A stretch of 43,983 bases of DNA, taken from contig CAIMNS010000129.1 in the NCBI GenBank assembly GCA_903842945.1, forward strand, positions 1 to 43,983. The letters are read 5' to 3'. The translations under genes were made by a program, and so were the position numbers. This document shows, in pieces, positions 7,965 through 15,624 of the stretch (position 1 is its first letter; each line of letters opens with the position of its first letter). The stretch comes from an uncultured Burkholderiales bacterium (GTDB taxonomy: Bacteria; Pseudomonadota; Gammaproteobacteria; Burkholderiales; Burkholderiaceae_C). The notes under the pieces were generated by a model, which was given only the letters and a program-made list of their open reading frames with translations, was not told where the DNA came from and ran no database searches.

Positions 7965-8933
7965 TCAATCGAGCTTGACGCCCACAGACTTGATCACCTT
8001 GCCCCACTTGTCGCTGTCAACTTTTAAAATCTGCGCCAACTCCTGAGGCGAGCTGCCCATGGGCGTGGCGCTGACATTTAAAAACATTTTCATGACCTCA
8101 GGCTCATGCAAGACGTCGCTGACGGCCAATGCAATCTTGTTCACCACACTGGCTGGCATGTTGGGAGGGCCGACCAAGTTACCCGACGTCGTTGCACTGA
8201 ATCCTGCTAGCGTCTCACTGATCGCAGGCACATCGGGCAATGAGGGGTTGCGCTTCAAGCTGCTCACAGCAATGGCTTTGACTTTGCCCGATTTGATTTG
8301 TGGCAAAGCGGCACTCAATTCAGAAAACATCAAATCGATATGCCCCCCCAAGACCGCCACAAGGGCTGGCCCCGTGCCATTGAAGGGAATGTGCGTGAAT
8401 TTGACCTCTGCAGTGGAGCTCAACATCTCTGCGGCCAAATGCCCCGTGCTTCCCGAGCCAGGTGAGCCATAGGTCAATTTACCCGGATTTTCTTTGGCAA
8501 AGCGAATGAGTTGCTGCATGTTGTCGATCGGAACGGTGGTTGCCACCAAAAGGACATTTGCGCTTTCATAGATCTGTGAGATGGGGCTGAACAACATCGA
8601 ATCAAAGTTCATCTTTGAGAACAAATGACGGTTGATGGTCAATGGTGGTGGCGGCGTTAACAACAGCGTGTGGCCATCTGGGGGTGAACGAAAGACGTAC
8701 TCAGAACCAATGTTGGCACTTCCCCCAGGTTTGTATTCCACCACCACGGGCTGTCCCCACTTTTGCTGCAAACGATCGCTCAAGAGTCGAAGGGACATGT
8801 CCGTGCCCCCTCCGGCTGCATAAGGTGAAATCAGTTTGATGGGTTTGGTGGGAAAGTCTTGCGACAGAGCTGATCCGAGAGTCAGCAGCTGTACAACAAC
8901 GAACGCGAGAAGTCCGAGGGGATTTAAAGTCAT
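7965..8933 (-). CDS. Bug/TctC-family periplasmic solute receptor 1
   Basis: A 322-residue tripartite tricarboxylate transporter receptor. The signal peptide is MTLNPLGLLAFVVVQLLTLGSALS, followed by DFPTKPIKLISPYAAGGGTD, the conserved ligand-loop entry of the family. The mid-protein GKLTYGSPGSGSTGHLAAE block, the IPFNGTGPALVAVLGGHIDLM block and the C-terminal domain are all typical. It binds a carboxylic acid (citrate-, glutarate- or nicotinate-like in known members) in the periplasm. No TctA/TctB membrane partners are in the window, the usual state for orphan Bug receptors in this order. It lies between the CoA-transferase and lyase genes, so its ligand is probably the substrate of that module. 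Confidence 0.93.
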   Translation of the reverse strand: MTLNPLGLLAFVVVQLLTLGSALSQDFPTKPIKLISPYAAGGGTDMSLRLLSDRLQQKWGQPVVVEYKPGGSANIGSEYVFRSPPDGHTLLLTPPPPLTINRHLFSKMNFDSMLFSPISQIYESANVLLVATTVPIDNMQQLIRFAKENPGKLTYGSPGSGSTGHLAAEMLSSTAEVKFTHIPFNGTGPALVAVLGGHIDLMFSELSAALPQIKSGKVKAIAVSSLKRNPSLPDVPAISETLAGFSATTSGNLVGPPNMPASVVNKIALAVSDVLHEPEVMKMFLNVSATPMGSSPQELAQILKVDSDKWGKVIKSVGVKLD

Positions 8934-8984
8934 GAGAGAGATGTCCTGCTGGGTCTTGTTAAGGTAGGTTCAACACGGTTTGGA

Positions 8985-10193
8985 CTATGTCGTTTTTTTG
9001 GAAGACTCAGCGCTTGATGCGATGGCGCCTTCCGACACAAAGGCATCGATGGTTTTGGCATCAAAGCCCAGTTGCTCGAGCACCTCCAGGCTGTGTTCAC
9101 CCAACACTGGGGGAGCCAAGTCCCCGCCTGAGCGGTCACCGTCATAGAGAACCGGTCGTTGCGTGTTTTTGACGACCCCCATGCTGGGGTGCTTCAACTC
9201 TTTAAATACACCGTTGTGCACGACCTGGGGATCGGCCACCACCTGGTCAATGTTTGAAATGGGCGCATGCGGAATATCGTGTTCAGTCAGGCACACTTGC
9301 CAATGGGCCATGTCGTGTTCAGCAAAGGCCGCTTGCAGCAACTGGGTCAAGACCTCGTAATGGGCTTGGCGCGCCAGCACTGTAGAAAAACGCTCGTCAC
9401 TGGCCCATTCTGGGTGACCAACAGCGGTGGTCAGATTTTGAAAAAACTTGTCCACCGAGGCCAAGTGCAACGCGACCCATCCACCATCTGCACATTGCAA
9501 AGCATAGGACTGCGAAGCACGGGGTCGGCTGATCGGTCCATGGACCTGACCAGAGGAAAAATAAGAAGCAAAGGCCGACGCACCAAAAGCAATCATGCTG
9601 TCAAGCATGGCCACCTCCACTCGCCGACCGACTTGCGTGCGTCCACGCTCGACCAAGGCGCCAAGAATACCGTAGGCCGCGTACATACCGCTCACCGTGT
9701 CTGCCACCGCTGGGCCCAAGATGCGCGGTGGTGTGGGCGCCATGGTTTGACTCAGGTACCCGCTCAAGGCTTGCGCAACGGTGTCGTAGCAAGGTCGGTC
9801 CACATAGGGCCCGGTGGCGCCAAAACCCGTGACAGAGCAATACACCAAGCGAGGATGGCGTTCGTGCACAGCATCCCAACCGAACCCAAGTTTATCGAGC
9901 ACCCCAGGTCGATAATTTTCAAGCAGCACATCAGACTGAGCGAGCAACTTGTCCAAAATAACTTTGGCGTGGGGGGACTTGAGGTTCAGGGCCAAACTGC
10001 GCTTACGAGCGTTGTAGGTCTGAAATTGAGAGCTGTATTGTGAGCCTTGATAGCCCCGAAAAGGGTCACCACTTCCAGGCTGCTCGACCTTGATCACATC
10101 GGCGCCTAAATCGGCCAACATCATCCCCGCGCAAGGACCGGTGATGAAGGTCCCCAACTCAAGGACACGAACATGTTCCAGCACTTTGGTCAT
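8985..10193 (-). CDS. CaiB/BaiF (family III) CoA-transferase
   Basis: A 402-residue CoA-transferase. Its N-terminus VLEHVRVLELGTFITGPCAGMMLADLGADVIKVEQPG is diagnostic of family III. The catalytic aspartate is Asp137 in CYDTVAQALSGYL, and the NARKRSLALNL and PENYRPG-like (LENYRPGVLDKLG) blocks are present. It moves CoA between acids through enzyme-bound anhydrides. The start at ATG 10193 is chosen by homology. There is no good ribosome-binding site, and an in-frame TTG at 10244 would add 17 residues without family similarity. It sits between two Bug receptor genes and upstream of the citryl-CoA lyase-like gene; the inferred role is activating the imported acid as a CoA thioester. Substrate unknown. 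Formyl-CoA transferase is a related option, but no oxalyl-CoA decarboxylase is present. Confidence 0.92.
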   Translation of the reverse strand: MTKVLEHVRVLELGTFITGPCAGMMLADLGADVIKVEQPGSGDPFRGYQGSQYSSQFQTYNARKRSLALNLKSPHAKVILDKLLAQSDVLLENYRPGVLDKLGFGWDAVHERHPRLVYCSVTGFGATGPYVDRPCYDTVAQALSGYLSQTMAPTPPRILGPAVADTVSGMYAAYGILGALVERGRTQVGRRVEVAMLDSMIAFGASAFASYFSSGQVHGPISRPRASQSYALQCADGGWVALHLASVDKFFQNLTTAVGHPEWASDERFSTVLARQAHYEVLTQLLQAAFAEHDMAHWQVCLTEHDIPHAPISNIDQVVADPQVVHNGVFKELKHPSMGVVKNTQRPVLYDGDRSGGDLAPPVLGEHSLEVLEQLGFDAKTIDAFVSEGAIASSAESSKKTT

Positions 10194-10229
10194 AAGGAGG
10201 CCCCATGCATTGGTTTCAAACGATTCAAA

Positions 10230-10246
10230 CCTTGGATCCGCCAAGG
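10230..10246. other. Inverted repeat in the leader of the CoA-transferase gene
   Basis: CCTTGG and CCAAGG, separated by five bases, form a perfect 6-bp hairpin within the 210-base gap between the CoA-transferase start and the preceding Bug gene. There is no T run, so it is not a terminator. It could be a leader structure or an operator half. Confidence 0.3.
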
Positions 10247-10403
10247 ACAGTTGTCAGATGGATGTTCATGAACGGGGGTGTCTGCATGGCACCAACAGGT
10301 GGCTTGGGCGTTGTACATCTGTAGGGTAGGCATGAAGGTGAGCTCTAGGCAGGACGCGAGATCAACTCGGCTCCTGAGGGAAGTGAAGTAAGAAGGGATG
10401 GAT

Positions 10404-11378
10404 TCAGTCGACTTTGATCGCGGCTTGAGCAATCACTTTCTTCCAATTGGCATTTTCACGCGCTAGAAATTGCGCAAAGTCTGCGGGTGAATGCGTTGCA
10501 GGAATTTCAAAGCCCAAGGCCATCATTCGCTCAACATAGTCTTTGTTGTTTTGCAATTTTTGAAGTTCAGCGTTCAGCCGCTGAACGATGTCGTCTGGCG
10601 TTTTCAAGGGTGCAAACAAGCCATACCACGGGACCACGTCAAAACCGGGCACACCCGACTCGGATAGCGTAGGCACATCAGGGAAAAGTGAAGACCTCTT
10701 GGGTGTTGTGATGGCCAAAATTTTGAGTTTCCCCGTACGAACCAAGGTGGCTATCTTGGGCTGACTGAAGTGAAAATTAACTTCCCCAGACAGGAGAGCT
10801 GCATCAGCTTGCGGGACATCCTTGTATGGGATATGGACCACATCGATACCGGCGCTGCTCTTCAAGATCTCTACGGACAAATGCGGGGGCGTGCCGATAC
10901 CAGCAGAGGCGTAATTCAATTGCCCAGGTTTTTGCTTGGCTTGCTGAATCAAATCGTTCACAGACTGGATGCCTGATTGGGTGCTCACCACCAACAGCAT
11001 GGGGGACGATGCGCCGTTGGCGATCGGAGAAAAATCTTGGTAGCCGTTGTAGGGAAGTTTTTTGTTCAAATGAGGGGTGATGACCATGGCGCCAGATGCA
11101 GAAAAAAGCAAGGTGTAGCCATCGGCAGCGGCACGCGACACTGATTCAGTACCGACCACGCCTCCTGCACCCAGTCGATTCTCAACAATGAAGGTCTGCC
11201 CCATGGACTCGCTTAATTTTTGCGCCATGATGCGGGCAATCAAATCGGTAGGACCGCCAGCTCCGTTGGGGACCACGATGCGGACCAATCGGTTGGGGTA
11301 GCTTGGATCCTGAGAGCTTGCTTGAAAAGACAAGCCCAAAGTGAGTGCAAAAGTAAGCGTTTGAAAAAAAAGTTTCAT
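10404..11378 (-). CDS. Bug/TctC-family periplasmic solute receptor 2
   Basis: A 324-residue receptor with signal peptide MKLFFQTLTFALTLGLSFQASS and then DPSYPNRLVRIVVPNGAGGPTDLIAR, the family's first ligand loop. Other family blocks are GKLNYASAGIGTPPHL-like, VVHIPYKDVPQADAALLSGEVNF, and PTLSESGVPGFDVVPWYGLFAP. It is predicted to bind an organic acid in the periplasm. It is the first gene of the minus-strand run that includes the CoA-transferase, receptor 1, lyase and carboxylase genes. The start ATG at 11378 begins the signal peptide. A 6-bp inverted repeat (CCTGAT/ATCAGG, 11422-11438) lies upstream in the divergent gap. No transporter membrane subunits are nearby. Confidence 0.93.
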   Translation of the reverse strand: MKLFFQTLTFALTLGLSFQASSQDPSYPNRLVRIVVPNGAGGPTDLIARIMAQKLSESMGQTFIVENRLGAGGVVGTESVSRAAADGYTLLFSASGAMVITPHLNKKLPYNGYQDFSPIANGASSPMLLVVSTQSGIQSVNDLIQQAKQKPGQLNYASAGIGTPPHLSVEILKSSAGIDVVHIPYKDVPQADAALLSGEVNFHFSQPKIATLVRTGKLKILAITTPKRSSLFPDVPTLSESGVPGFDVVPWYGLFAPLKTPDDIVQRLNAELQKLQNNKDYVERMMALGFEIPATHSPADFAQFLARENANWKKVIAQAAIKVD

Positions 11379-11489
11379 GGGTGAACAAAAGATTCTATCC
11401 TTTTAAGATACCACCATGCTGCCTGATCTCCCATCAGGGTTTGCCTTGATATGCCTCCTACCGTCAAGCGATTAAAGACGCCTTTGAAA

Positions 11490-11517
11490 TTGGATTGCAA
11501 CGAATAGGCTCTAAAAT
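11490..11517 (+). promoter_or_regulatory. Candidate sigma70 promoter for the amidase-Bug pair
   Basis: TTGGAT (11490-11495), a 16-base spacer and TAAAAT (11512-11517) lie in the 255-base divergent gap between Bug receptor 2 and the amidase gene. Predicted transcription starts about 110 bases before the amidase ATG. Confidence 0.4.
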
Positions 11518-11633
11518 TAAAGATCAGTGACTTCTCTGAGAACCCCCTTCACGATGGATCCCATCCACGGGCATTCTGGTACCCATCCAACGGTCCATGA
11601 ACCCTTCAGTTCCTTTTTACATCGCCATCACCA

Positions 11634-12947
11634 ATGAACCAACGCACAACATGGGTCAACCAAACCGCCTTCGAAACAGCCAAAGCATTGCAAAACCGCT
11701 CCCTATCGGCCTATGACTACACCATGTCCTGCCTTGAACACATCGAAAGGCTTGAACCCGATGTCCACGCCTTTGCTTACCTGAACAAAGAGGGCGCACT
11801 CGCACGTGCTCGCTCGCTGGATACCCAGGCCATCCAGGGCGGCCTGCACGGGCTGACGGTGGGCATCAAAGACGTGTTTGAGACCTGGGACATGCCAACA
11901 CAAGGGGGCTCAGAGGTGTTCAAAAACAACCAAGCTCACCAAGATGCTGCCTGTATCGCTTCGCTTCGCGCGGCTGGGGCGGTGATGCTTGGAAAAACCA
12001 TCACCACCGAACTTGCCACCTTCCCGACCAACGGGACCAGAAACCCGCTGAATTTAGCGCACACACCAGGTGGATCTTCTTCGGGCTCCGCAGCAGCGGT
12101 CGCGGCCAAGATGGTGAGCTTTGCCACAGGGACTCAGACCATGGGCTCAACGATCCGACCCTGTGGCTATTGCGGGGTCACGGGCTTTAAGCCCAGTTAC
12201 AACCTGATCCCCAAAAGGGGGGTTTGGCCCAATGCTGATTCTGTTGACACCGTGGGTTTGGTCGCAAGAGATGTGAGAGATGTGGCATTTTTCGCCTCTG
12301 AAATGGTGGGCTATCCAGCTTTGCGTATCACACAGGACATGGACCAAGACTTGGCCAAACCCACCATCGGCATGTGCCGCTCACATGAATGGGAGAAAGC
12401 CGACGAGCACATTCACGCAGCCTTTGAAAACAGCAAAAAAATCTTCATCGATCAAGGCGCACGTGTCATCGATATCGTCTTGCCCCATGACTTCCAAGGC
12501 CTCCTTCAAGCCCACCGCACCATCGTGAACTTTGAGATGAGCCGAGGCTTCATGGACATTTTAAAAAGACACGCAAGCCTGATGCGACCCGAGCTCTTGG
12601 CCAGAACCTTGGAGGGTCTCAAGGTCACACCCGAGGATTACCAAGCTGCGCAAAGATTGGCCAGACAGTGCAGACAAGGCTTGGATGCCGTTATGGGAGA
12701 ATGCCACGTCTTGTTCACACCAGCTGCAACCGGTGAGGCACCAGAGGGTCAAGCCTACTCAGGAGACACGACCATGAACCAAGTCTGGACCCTGATGCAC
12801 GGGCCTTGCATCTCTGTCACGGGTGGACATGGGCCCCATGGATTGCCACTGGCCATGCAGGTCGTGGGACGCATCGATGACGATGCCAGCACGCTCAAAG
12901 CTGGACACTGGATCGATACGGTTTTAAAACGTCAACTTAAATCTTGA
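11634..12947 (+). CDS. Amidase-signature family hydrolase
   Basis: A 437-residue amidase-signature enzyme with the Ser-cisSer-Lys triad: Lys79 in VGIKDVFET, the cis-serine in PGGSSSGS (about residue 149-150), and the nucleophile Ser172 in GTQTMGSTIRP. The GTQTxGSxIRP form is the variant seen in one common amidase subgroup rather than the GTDTGGSIR form. It hydrolyses an amide or related C-N bond; the substrate is unknown. ATG 11634 is the only reasonable in-frame start, and no strong ribosome-binding site is visible. It is followed 16 bases later by a Bug receptor gene with a strong ribosome-binding site, so the two form an uptake-plus-hydrolysis pair transcribed away from module A. Confidence 0.92.
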   Translation: MNQRTTWVNQTAFETAKALQNRSLSAYDYTMSCLEHIERLEPDVHAFAYLNKEGALARARSLDTQAIQGGLHGLTVGIKDVFETWDMPTQGGSEVFKNNQAHQDAACIASLRAAGAVMLGKTITTELATFPTNGTRNPLNLAHTPGGSSSGSAAAVAAKMVSFATGTQTMGSTIRPCGYCGVTGFKPSYNLIPKRGVWPNADSVDTVGLVARDVRDVAFFASEMVGYPALRITQDMDQDLAKPTIGMCRSHEWEKADEHIHAAFENSKKIFIDQGARVIDIVLPHDFQGLLQAHRTIVNFEMSRGFMDILKRHASLMRPELLARTLEGLKVTPEDYQAAQRLARQCRQGLDAVMGECHVLFTPAATGEAPEGQAYSGDTTMNQVWTLMHGPCISVTGGHGPHGLPLAMQVVGRIDDDASTLKAGHWIDTVLKRQLKS

Positions 12948-12963
12948 GCTCAAGGAGATCAGC

Positions 12964-13929
12964 ATGTTGAATTTGACAAAGTTGAAGTGGATGATCGCAC
13001 CACTTTTTTGTATGGGTGCTGCCTTGGCAGACACTTATCCTAACCAAGCCCTGCGCATGATCATGCCTTTTGCACCCGGCACCGCATCAGAAAATGCCAT
13101 GAAAATCATTCTTGAAAAACTTCAAGAAAACCTCAAGGTCTTTATCCTCTTGGACAACAAGCCCGGTGCGGGCTCGACACTGGGCACAGACATGGCGGCC
13201 AAAGCACCCGCAGATGGCTACACCTTGGTCGCGTCTTACAACTCCTCCATCTCTCCAGGCACCCTCCTCTACAACAAATTGCCCTACGATGCTTTGAAAG
13301 ATTTCAAGCACATTGCGCTCATTGGTGTCTTTCCTCAATACATGGTGGTCAAGGGTGACTATGGGGTCAAAAATATCCAAGAGTTTTTGGCCTTGGTTAA
13401 AAGCAAGCCTGGCGCCTTGAACTACTCCTCGGCGGGTGTGGGTACTTCAGGCTTTTTGGCGGTTGAATTGCTCAAGCAAACCTTGAATTTGGACTTGGTT
13501 CATGTGCCTTACAAGGGAACTGGTCCGGCCATGACGGACTTGCTCGGAGGGCGCTTGGACATGGTGATGACCTCCAGCGCGGCCTCGTTGGTAGCGTCTG
13601 GCAAAATCCGTGTCCTGGCTGTCTCCAGCGATCAACGCAACCCCAATTACCCAGAGACGCCCACATTGTCTGAAATTTCACCCCGTGTGCATGCCGTGTC
13701 GTGGATGGGTATATCCGCACCTGCACAAACCCCAGCCGCTGTTGTGCAAAAACTCGAGAAAGAAATTCTTGGTGTTTTGAACCAGCCAGACATCAAGACC
13801 AAACTCTCGGAACCCTCTTTGGGCATGAGCTTGACACCCTTGGGTTCAGAGAAGTTTTTGGAATTCATTCAAAATGAAACGAACAAATGGCGGCCAGTGA
13901 TCAAAGCAGGCAACTTCCAAATCAACTAA
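12964..13929 (+). CDS. Bug/TctC-family periplasmic solute receptor 3
   Basis: A 321-residue receptor with signal peptide MLNLTKLKWMIAPLFCMGAALA followed by DTYPNQALRMIMPFAPGTASENA, where the usual GG of the loop is replaced by GT. Later family blocks include ALNYSSAGVGTSGFLAVELL, LVHVPYKGTGPAMTDLLGGRLDMVM, and PTLSEISPRVHAVSWMGISAP. AAGGAG six bases before the ATG makes this start certain. It is co-transcribed with the amidase and so likely delivers the amide or a related acid to the cell. It ends in a convergent gap with the dioxygenase gene. Confidence 0.93.
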   Translation: MLNLTKLKWMIAPLFCMGAALADTYPNQALRMIMPFAPGTASENAMKIILEKLQENLKVFILLDNKPGAGSTLGTDMAAKAPADGYTLVASYNSSISPGTLLYNKLPYDALKDFKHIALIGVFPQYMVVKGDYGVKNIQEFLALVKSKPGALNYSSAGVGTSGFLAVELLKQTLNLDLVHVPYKGTGPAMTDLLGGRLDMVMTSSAASLVASGKIRVLAVSSDQRNPNYPETPTLSEISPRVHAVSWMGISAPAQTPAAVVQKLEKEILGVLNQPDIKTKLSEPSLGMSLTPLGSEKFLEFIQNETNKWRPVIKAGNFQIN

Positions 13930-13971
13930 GCTTCAGGGGTTTGATCTTGATACCCTCTTCTAAAAGACCAT

Positions 13972-13991
13972 CTTTTTTGTGACACAAAAAG
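13972..13991. terminator. Possible hairpin in the convergent gap between Bug receptor 3 and the dioxygenase gene
   Basis: CTTTTTTGTG and CACAAAAAG are inverted with almost no loop, flanked by short T/A runs, in the 96-base convergent gap 13930-14025. It may serve as a weak two-way terminator. The stem is AT-rich, so confidence is low. Confidence 0.3.
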
Positions 13992-14025
13992 ATCTGTTCA
14001 AAATAGGATGGATATGCCATCCAAT

Positions 14026-14628
14026 TCAGCCCAAGGTTAACTTGAATTTTAAATGACAATGGGCATGCCACCTTGACCAATCTCTTCCTGGATGCACGCT
14101 TGAACAATGGGTGCAAGTACGGGATTCTTCTGAAGACTCATAAAATTGATTGAAGGCTTTTGGCAAATCATCAACAATACTTTTCAACTGAATTTCAACC
14201 CGAGTCACGAGTGACGCGCAATTTGCACAATACCATTCAAACGCATCGATCTCATGGTCTGTACGATTGCGCTCTATCACGGTGCACAAGCTGCCCTCTT
14301 CCGTCCTTTGAGGAGAATGTCTCACATGAGGCGGGAGCAAGAAAACATCCCCCTCACGCAAATGCACCCGTTCAAATTGGCCCCTGTCAGCAATGAGGAT
14401 GGAGGCATTGCCCTTGAACTGATGGAAATACTCCTCAAAAGGGTCGTCGTGGAAATCGGTTCTTTGATTGGGGCCTCCAACCACAGTACAAATCAGATCT
14501 GAATTTTTCCATATTTGCTGGTTGTTGACGGGTGGCACAAGTTGAGAGGCATTGTCATTCAACCATGATGGCAAGTTGATCGGTTGACTGTAGTGATCTG
14601 CTCTGTACGTTGGATGGGATTTTTGCAT
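14026..14628 (-). CDS. nbaC: 3-hydroxyanthranilate 3,4-dioxygenase
   Basis: A 200-residue cupin that fits bacterial 3-hydroxyanthranilate dioxygenase along its whole length. Iron ligands are His60, Glu66 and His104; substrate-binding Arg56, Arg108 and Glu119 are present. The C-terminal rubredoxin-like CxxC pairs are intact (WYCANC and TCTHC). The family enzyme opens 3-hydroxyanthranilate to 2-amino-3-carboxymuconate semialdehyde, which cyclises to quinolinate unless removed. About 15 residues follow the usual VHPGR end, giving a His/Trp-rich tail. It is the last gene of the minus-strand arm, 12 bases after the DapA-like gene. No kynurenine-pathway partners (kynureninase, ACMS decarboxylase) are in the window, so it is more likely a ring-cleavage step of the local pathway than NAD biosynthesis (inferred). 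Confidence 0.9.
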   Translation of the reverse strand: MQKSHPTYRADHYSQPINLPSWLNDNASQLVPPVNNQQIWKNSDLICTVVGGPNQRTDFHDDPFEEYFHQFKGNASILIADRGQFERVHLREGDVFLLPPHVRHSPQRTEEGSLCTVIERNRTDHEIDAFEWYCANCASLVTRVEIQLKSIVDDLPKAFNQFYESSEESRTCTHCSSVHPGRDWSRWHAHCHLKFKLTLG

Positions 14629-14640
14629 GGTAAAAAGTAT

Positions 14641-15624
14641 CTAAATTTTTAAGCCTGATTGCTTAAAAGCACTTTGGATGACGTCCTTTTCAGCTGGGGT
14701 CAATTGCAGCAAAGGTCTTCTGACTTTTCCTCCAGATTGACCCAACAATTCTTGCCAATATTTTGCATGTGCCTGGGGCTTGCCCTTGGGCTTGGAAGCT
14801 TTAAAGGCCTGGCGAACCGGGTCCAAGCTGTCGTTGACCTTTTTGGCTGCTGCAAAATCCCCCTTAAAAGCCAATTGCGTGTATGCATTCATGCGTTGAT
14901 CAACCTTGGACTGAAGCAAGAAGGGTGGCGTTGAACAAAGGTACAGATTCCAATGAAGTTCCTCCATGTTTCGAAGCCAATCGTCCTCGTCGGGGTTGCT
15001 GATTTGTATCTCTGAGCCCGACAACTGTGTTAACTTTTTATACAAATCTCTGTCTGTGCTGTATTTGATGGCGACCATGTTGGGCAGCTTGGCTATTTTT
15101 GCGCACAACTCAGGAGACATCACATACCCACAATCAGGGTGGTTCCACATGGCAATACCAATGTCAAGTTGCTCGGACAAATAACGATAGTATTCATAAA
15201 TCGTCTCATCGGTATGGGCACCAAAATGAAGCACTGGGCTGTGAACAATCACATAATCTGCACCAATGTGCTCTGAGTAGCGAGCCAAATCCAACACCAC
15301 ATCTAAATTGGTGTCCGAACAAGAGGTGATGATCCCAGCATGCCCCACGCCCTTGCGGTCTCCCAAATCCTTTGCGACTTCAACGGATATCTCCATCATT
15401 TTCTTTCTCTCGGCAATGGACATGGAGAAAAATTCAGCTTGCTTGCCAGCGATAAAAATCCCGCCCAAATGAAGATCGTTCAACCAATGAAGAAGATTGG
15501 ACCGGTAGGCCTTTTCATCAAAATTCAATGCCTCATCAAAGGGCGTTAAGTTGGCAGCCCAAATTCCTCTCATGTGCTCTTTTGCGTAGGCTTTGGCATC
15601 GTTTTTTTTGTATTTCATGTTCAT
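14641..15624 (-). CDS. Dihydrodipicolinate synthase/N-acetylneuraminate lyase (DapA) family protein, divergent active site
   Basis: A 327-residue TIM-barrel protein of the class I aldolase DapA superfamily. The Schiff-base lysine is Lys187 in MVAIKYS. Other signature positions differ: the GTTGE phosphate/carboxylate loop reads AGKQAE (60-64 region), and the catalytic-tyrosine motif PYY reads Pro130-Val-Leu. It is therefore neither DHDPS nor a standard NanA. Related proteins act as hydratase-aldolases in aromatic breakdown, and such a role is possible here. The C-terminal extension (about 250-327) is Lys/Gln-rich. The ATG at 15624 overlaps the preceding gene's stop (ATGA) and follows a strong AAAGGAG. 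A second ATG two codons later is equally spaced. Confidence 0.83.
   Translation of the reverse strand: MNMKYKKNDAKAYAKEHMRGIWAANLTPFDEALNFDEKAYRSNLLHWLNDLHLGGIFIAGKQAEFFSMSIAERKKMMEISVEVAKDLGDRKGVGHAGIITSCSDTNLDVVLDLARYSEHIGADYVIVHSPVLHFGAHTDETIYEYYRYLSEQLDIGIAMWNHPDCGYVMSPELCAKIAKLPNMVAIKYSTDRDLYKKLTQLSGSEIQISNPDEDDWLRNMEELHWNLYLCSTPPFLLQSKVDQRMNAYTQLAFKGDFAAAKKVNDSLDPVRQAFKASKPKGKPQAHAKYWQELLGQSGGKVRRPLLQLTPAEKDVIQSAFKQSGLKI

Noticed and set aside
9267-10043. Long plus-strand open frame (258 codons) opposite the CoA-transferase
   Set aside because: It is antisense to a clearly conserved CaiB/BaiF gene, and its translation shows no family motif or sensible composition.
8985-10193. CoA-transferase as formyl-CoA transferase serving the OxlT-like gene
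   Set aside because: It is 27 kb from the transporter, no oxalyl-CoA decarboxylase is present, and its close neighbours point to a citryl-CoA-lyase-type pathway.
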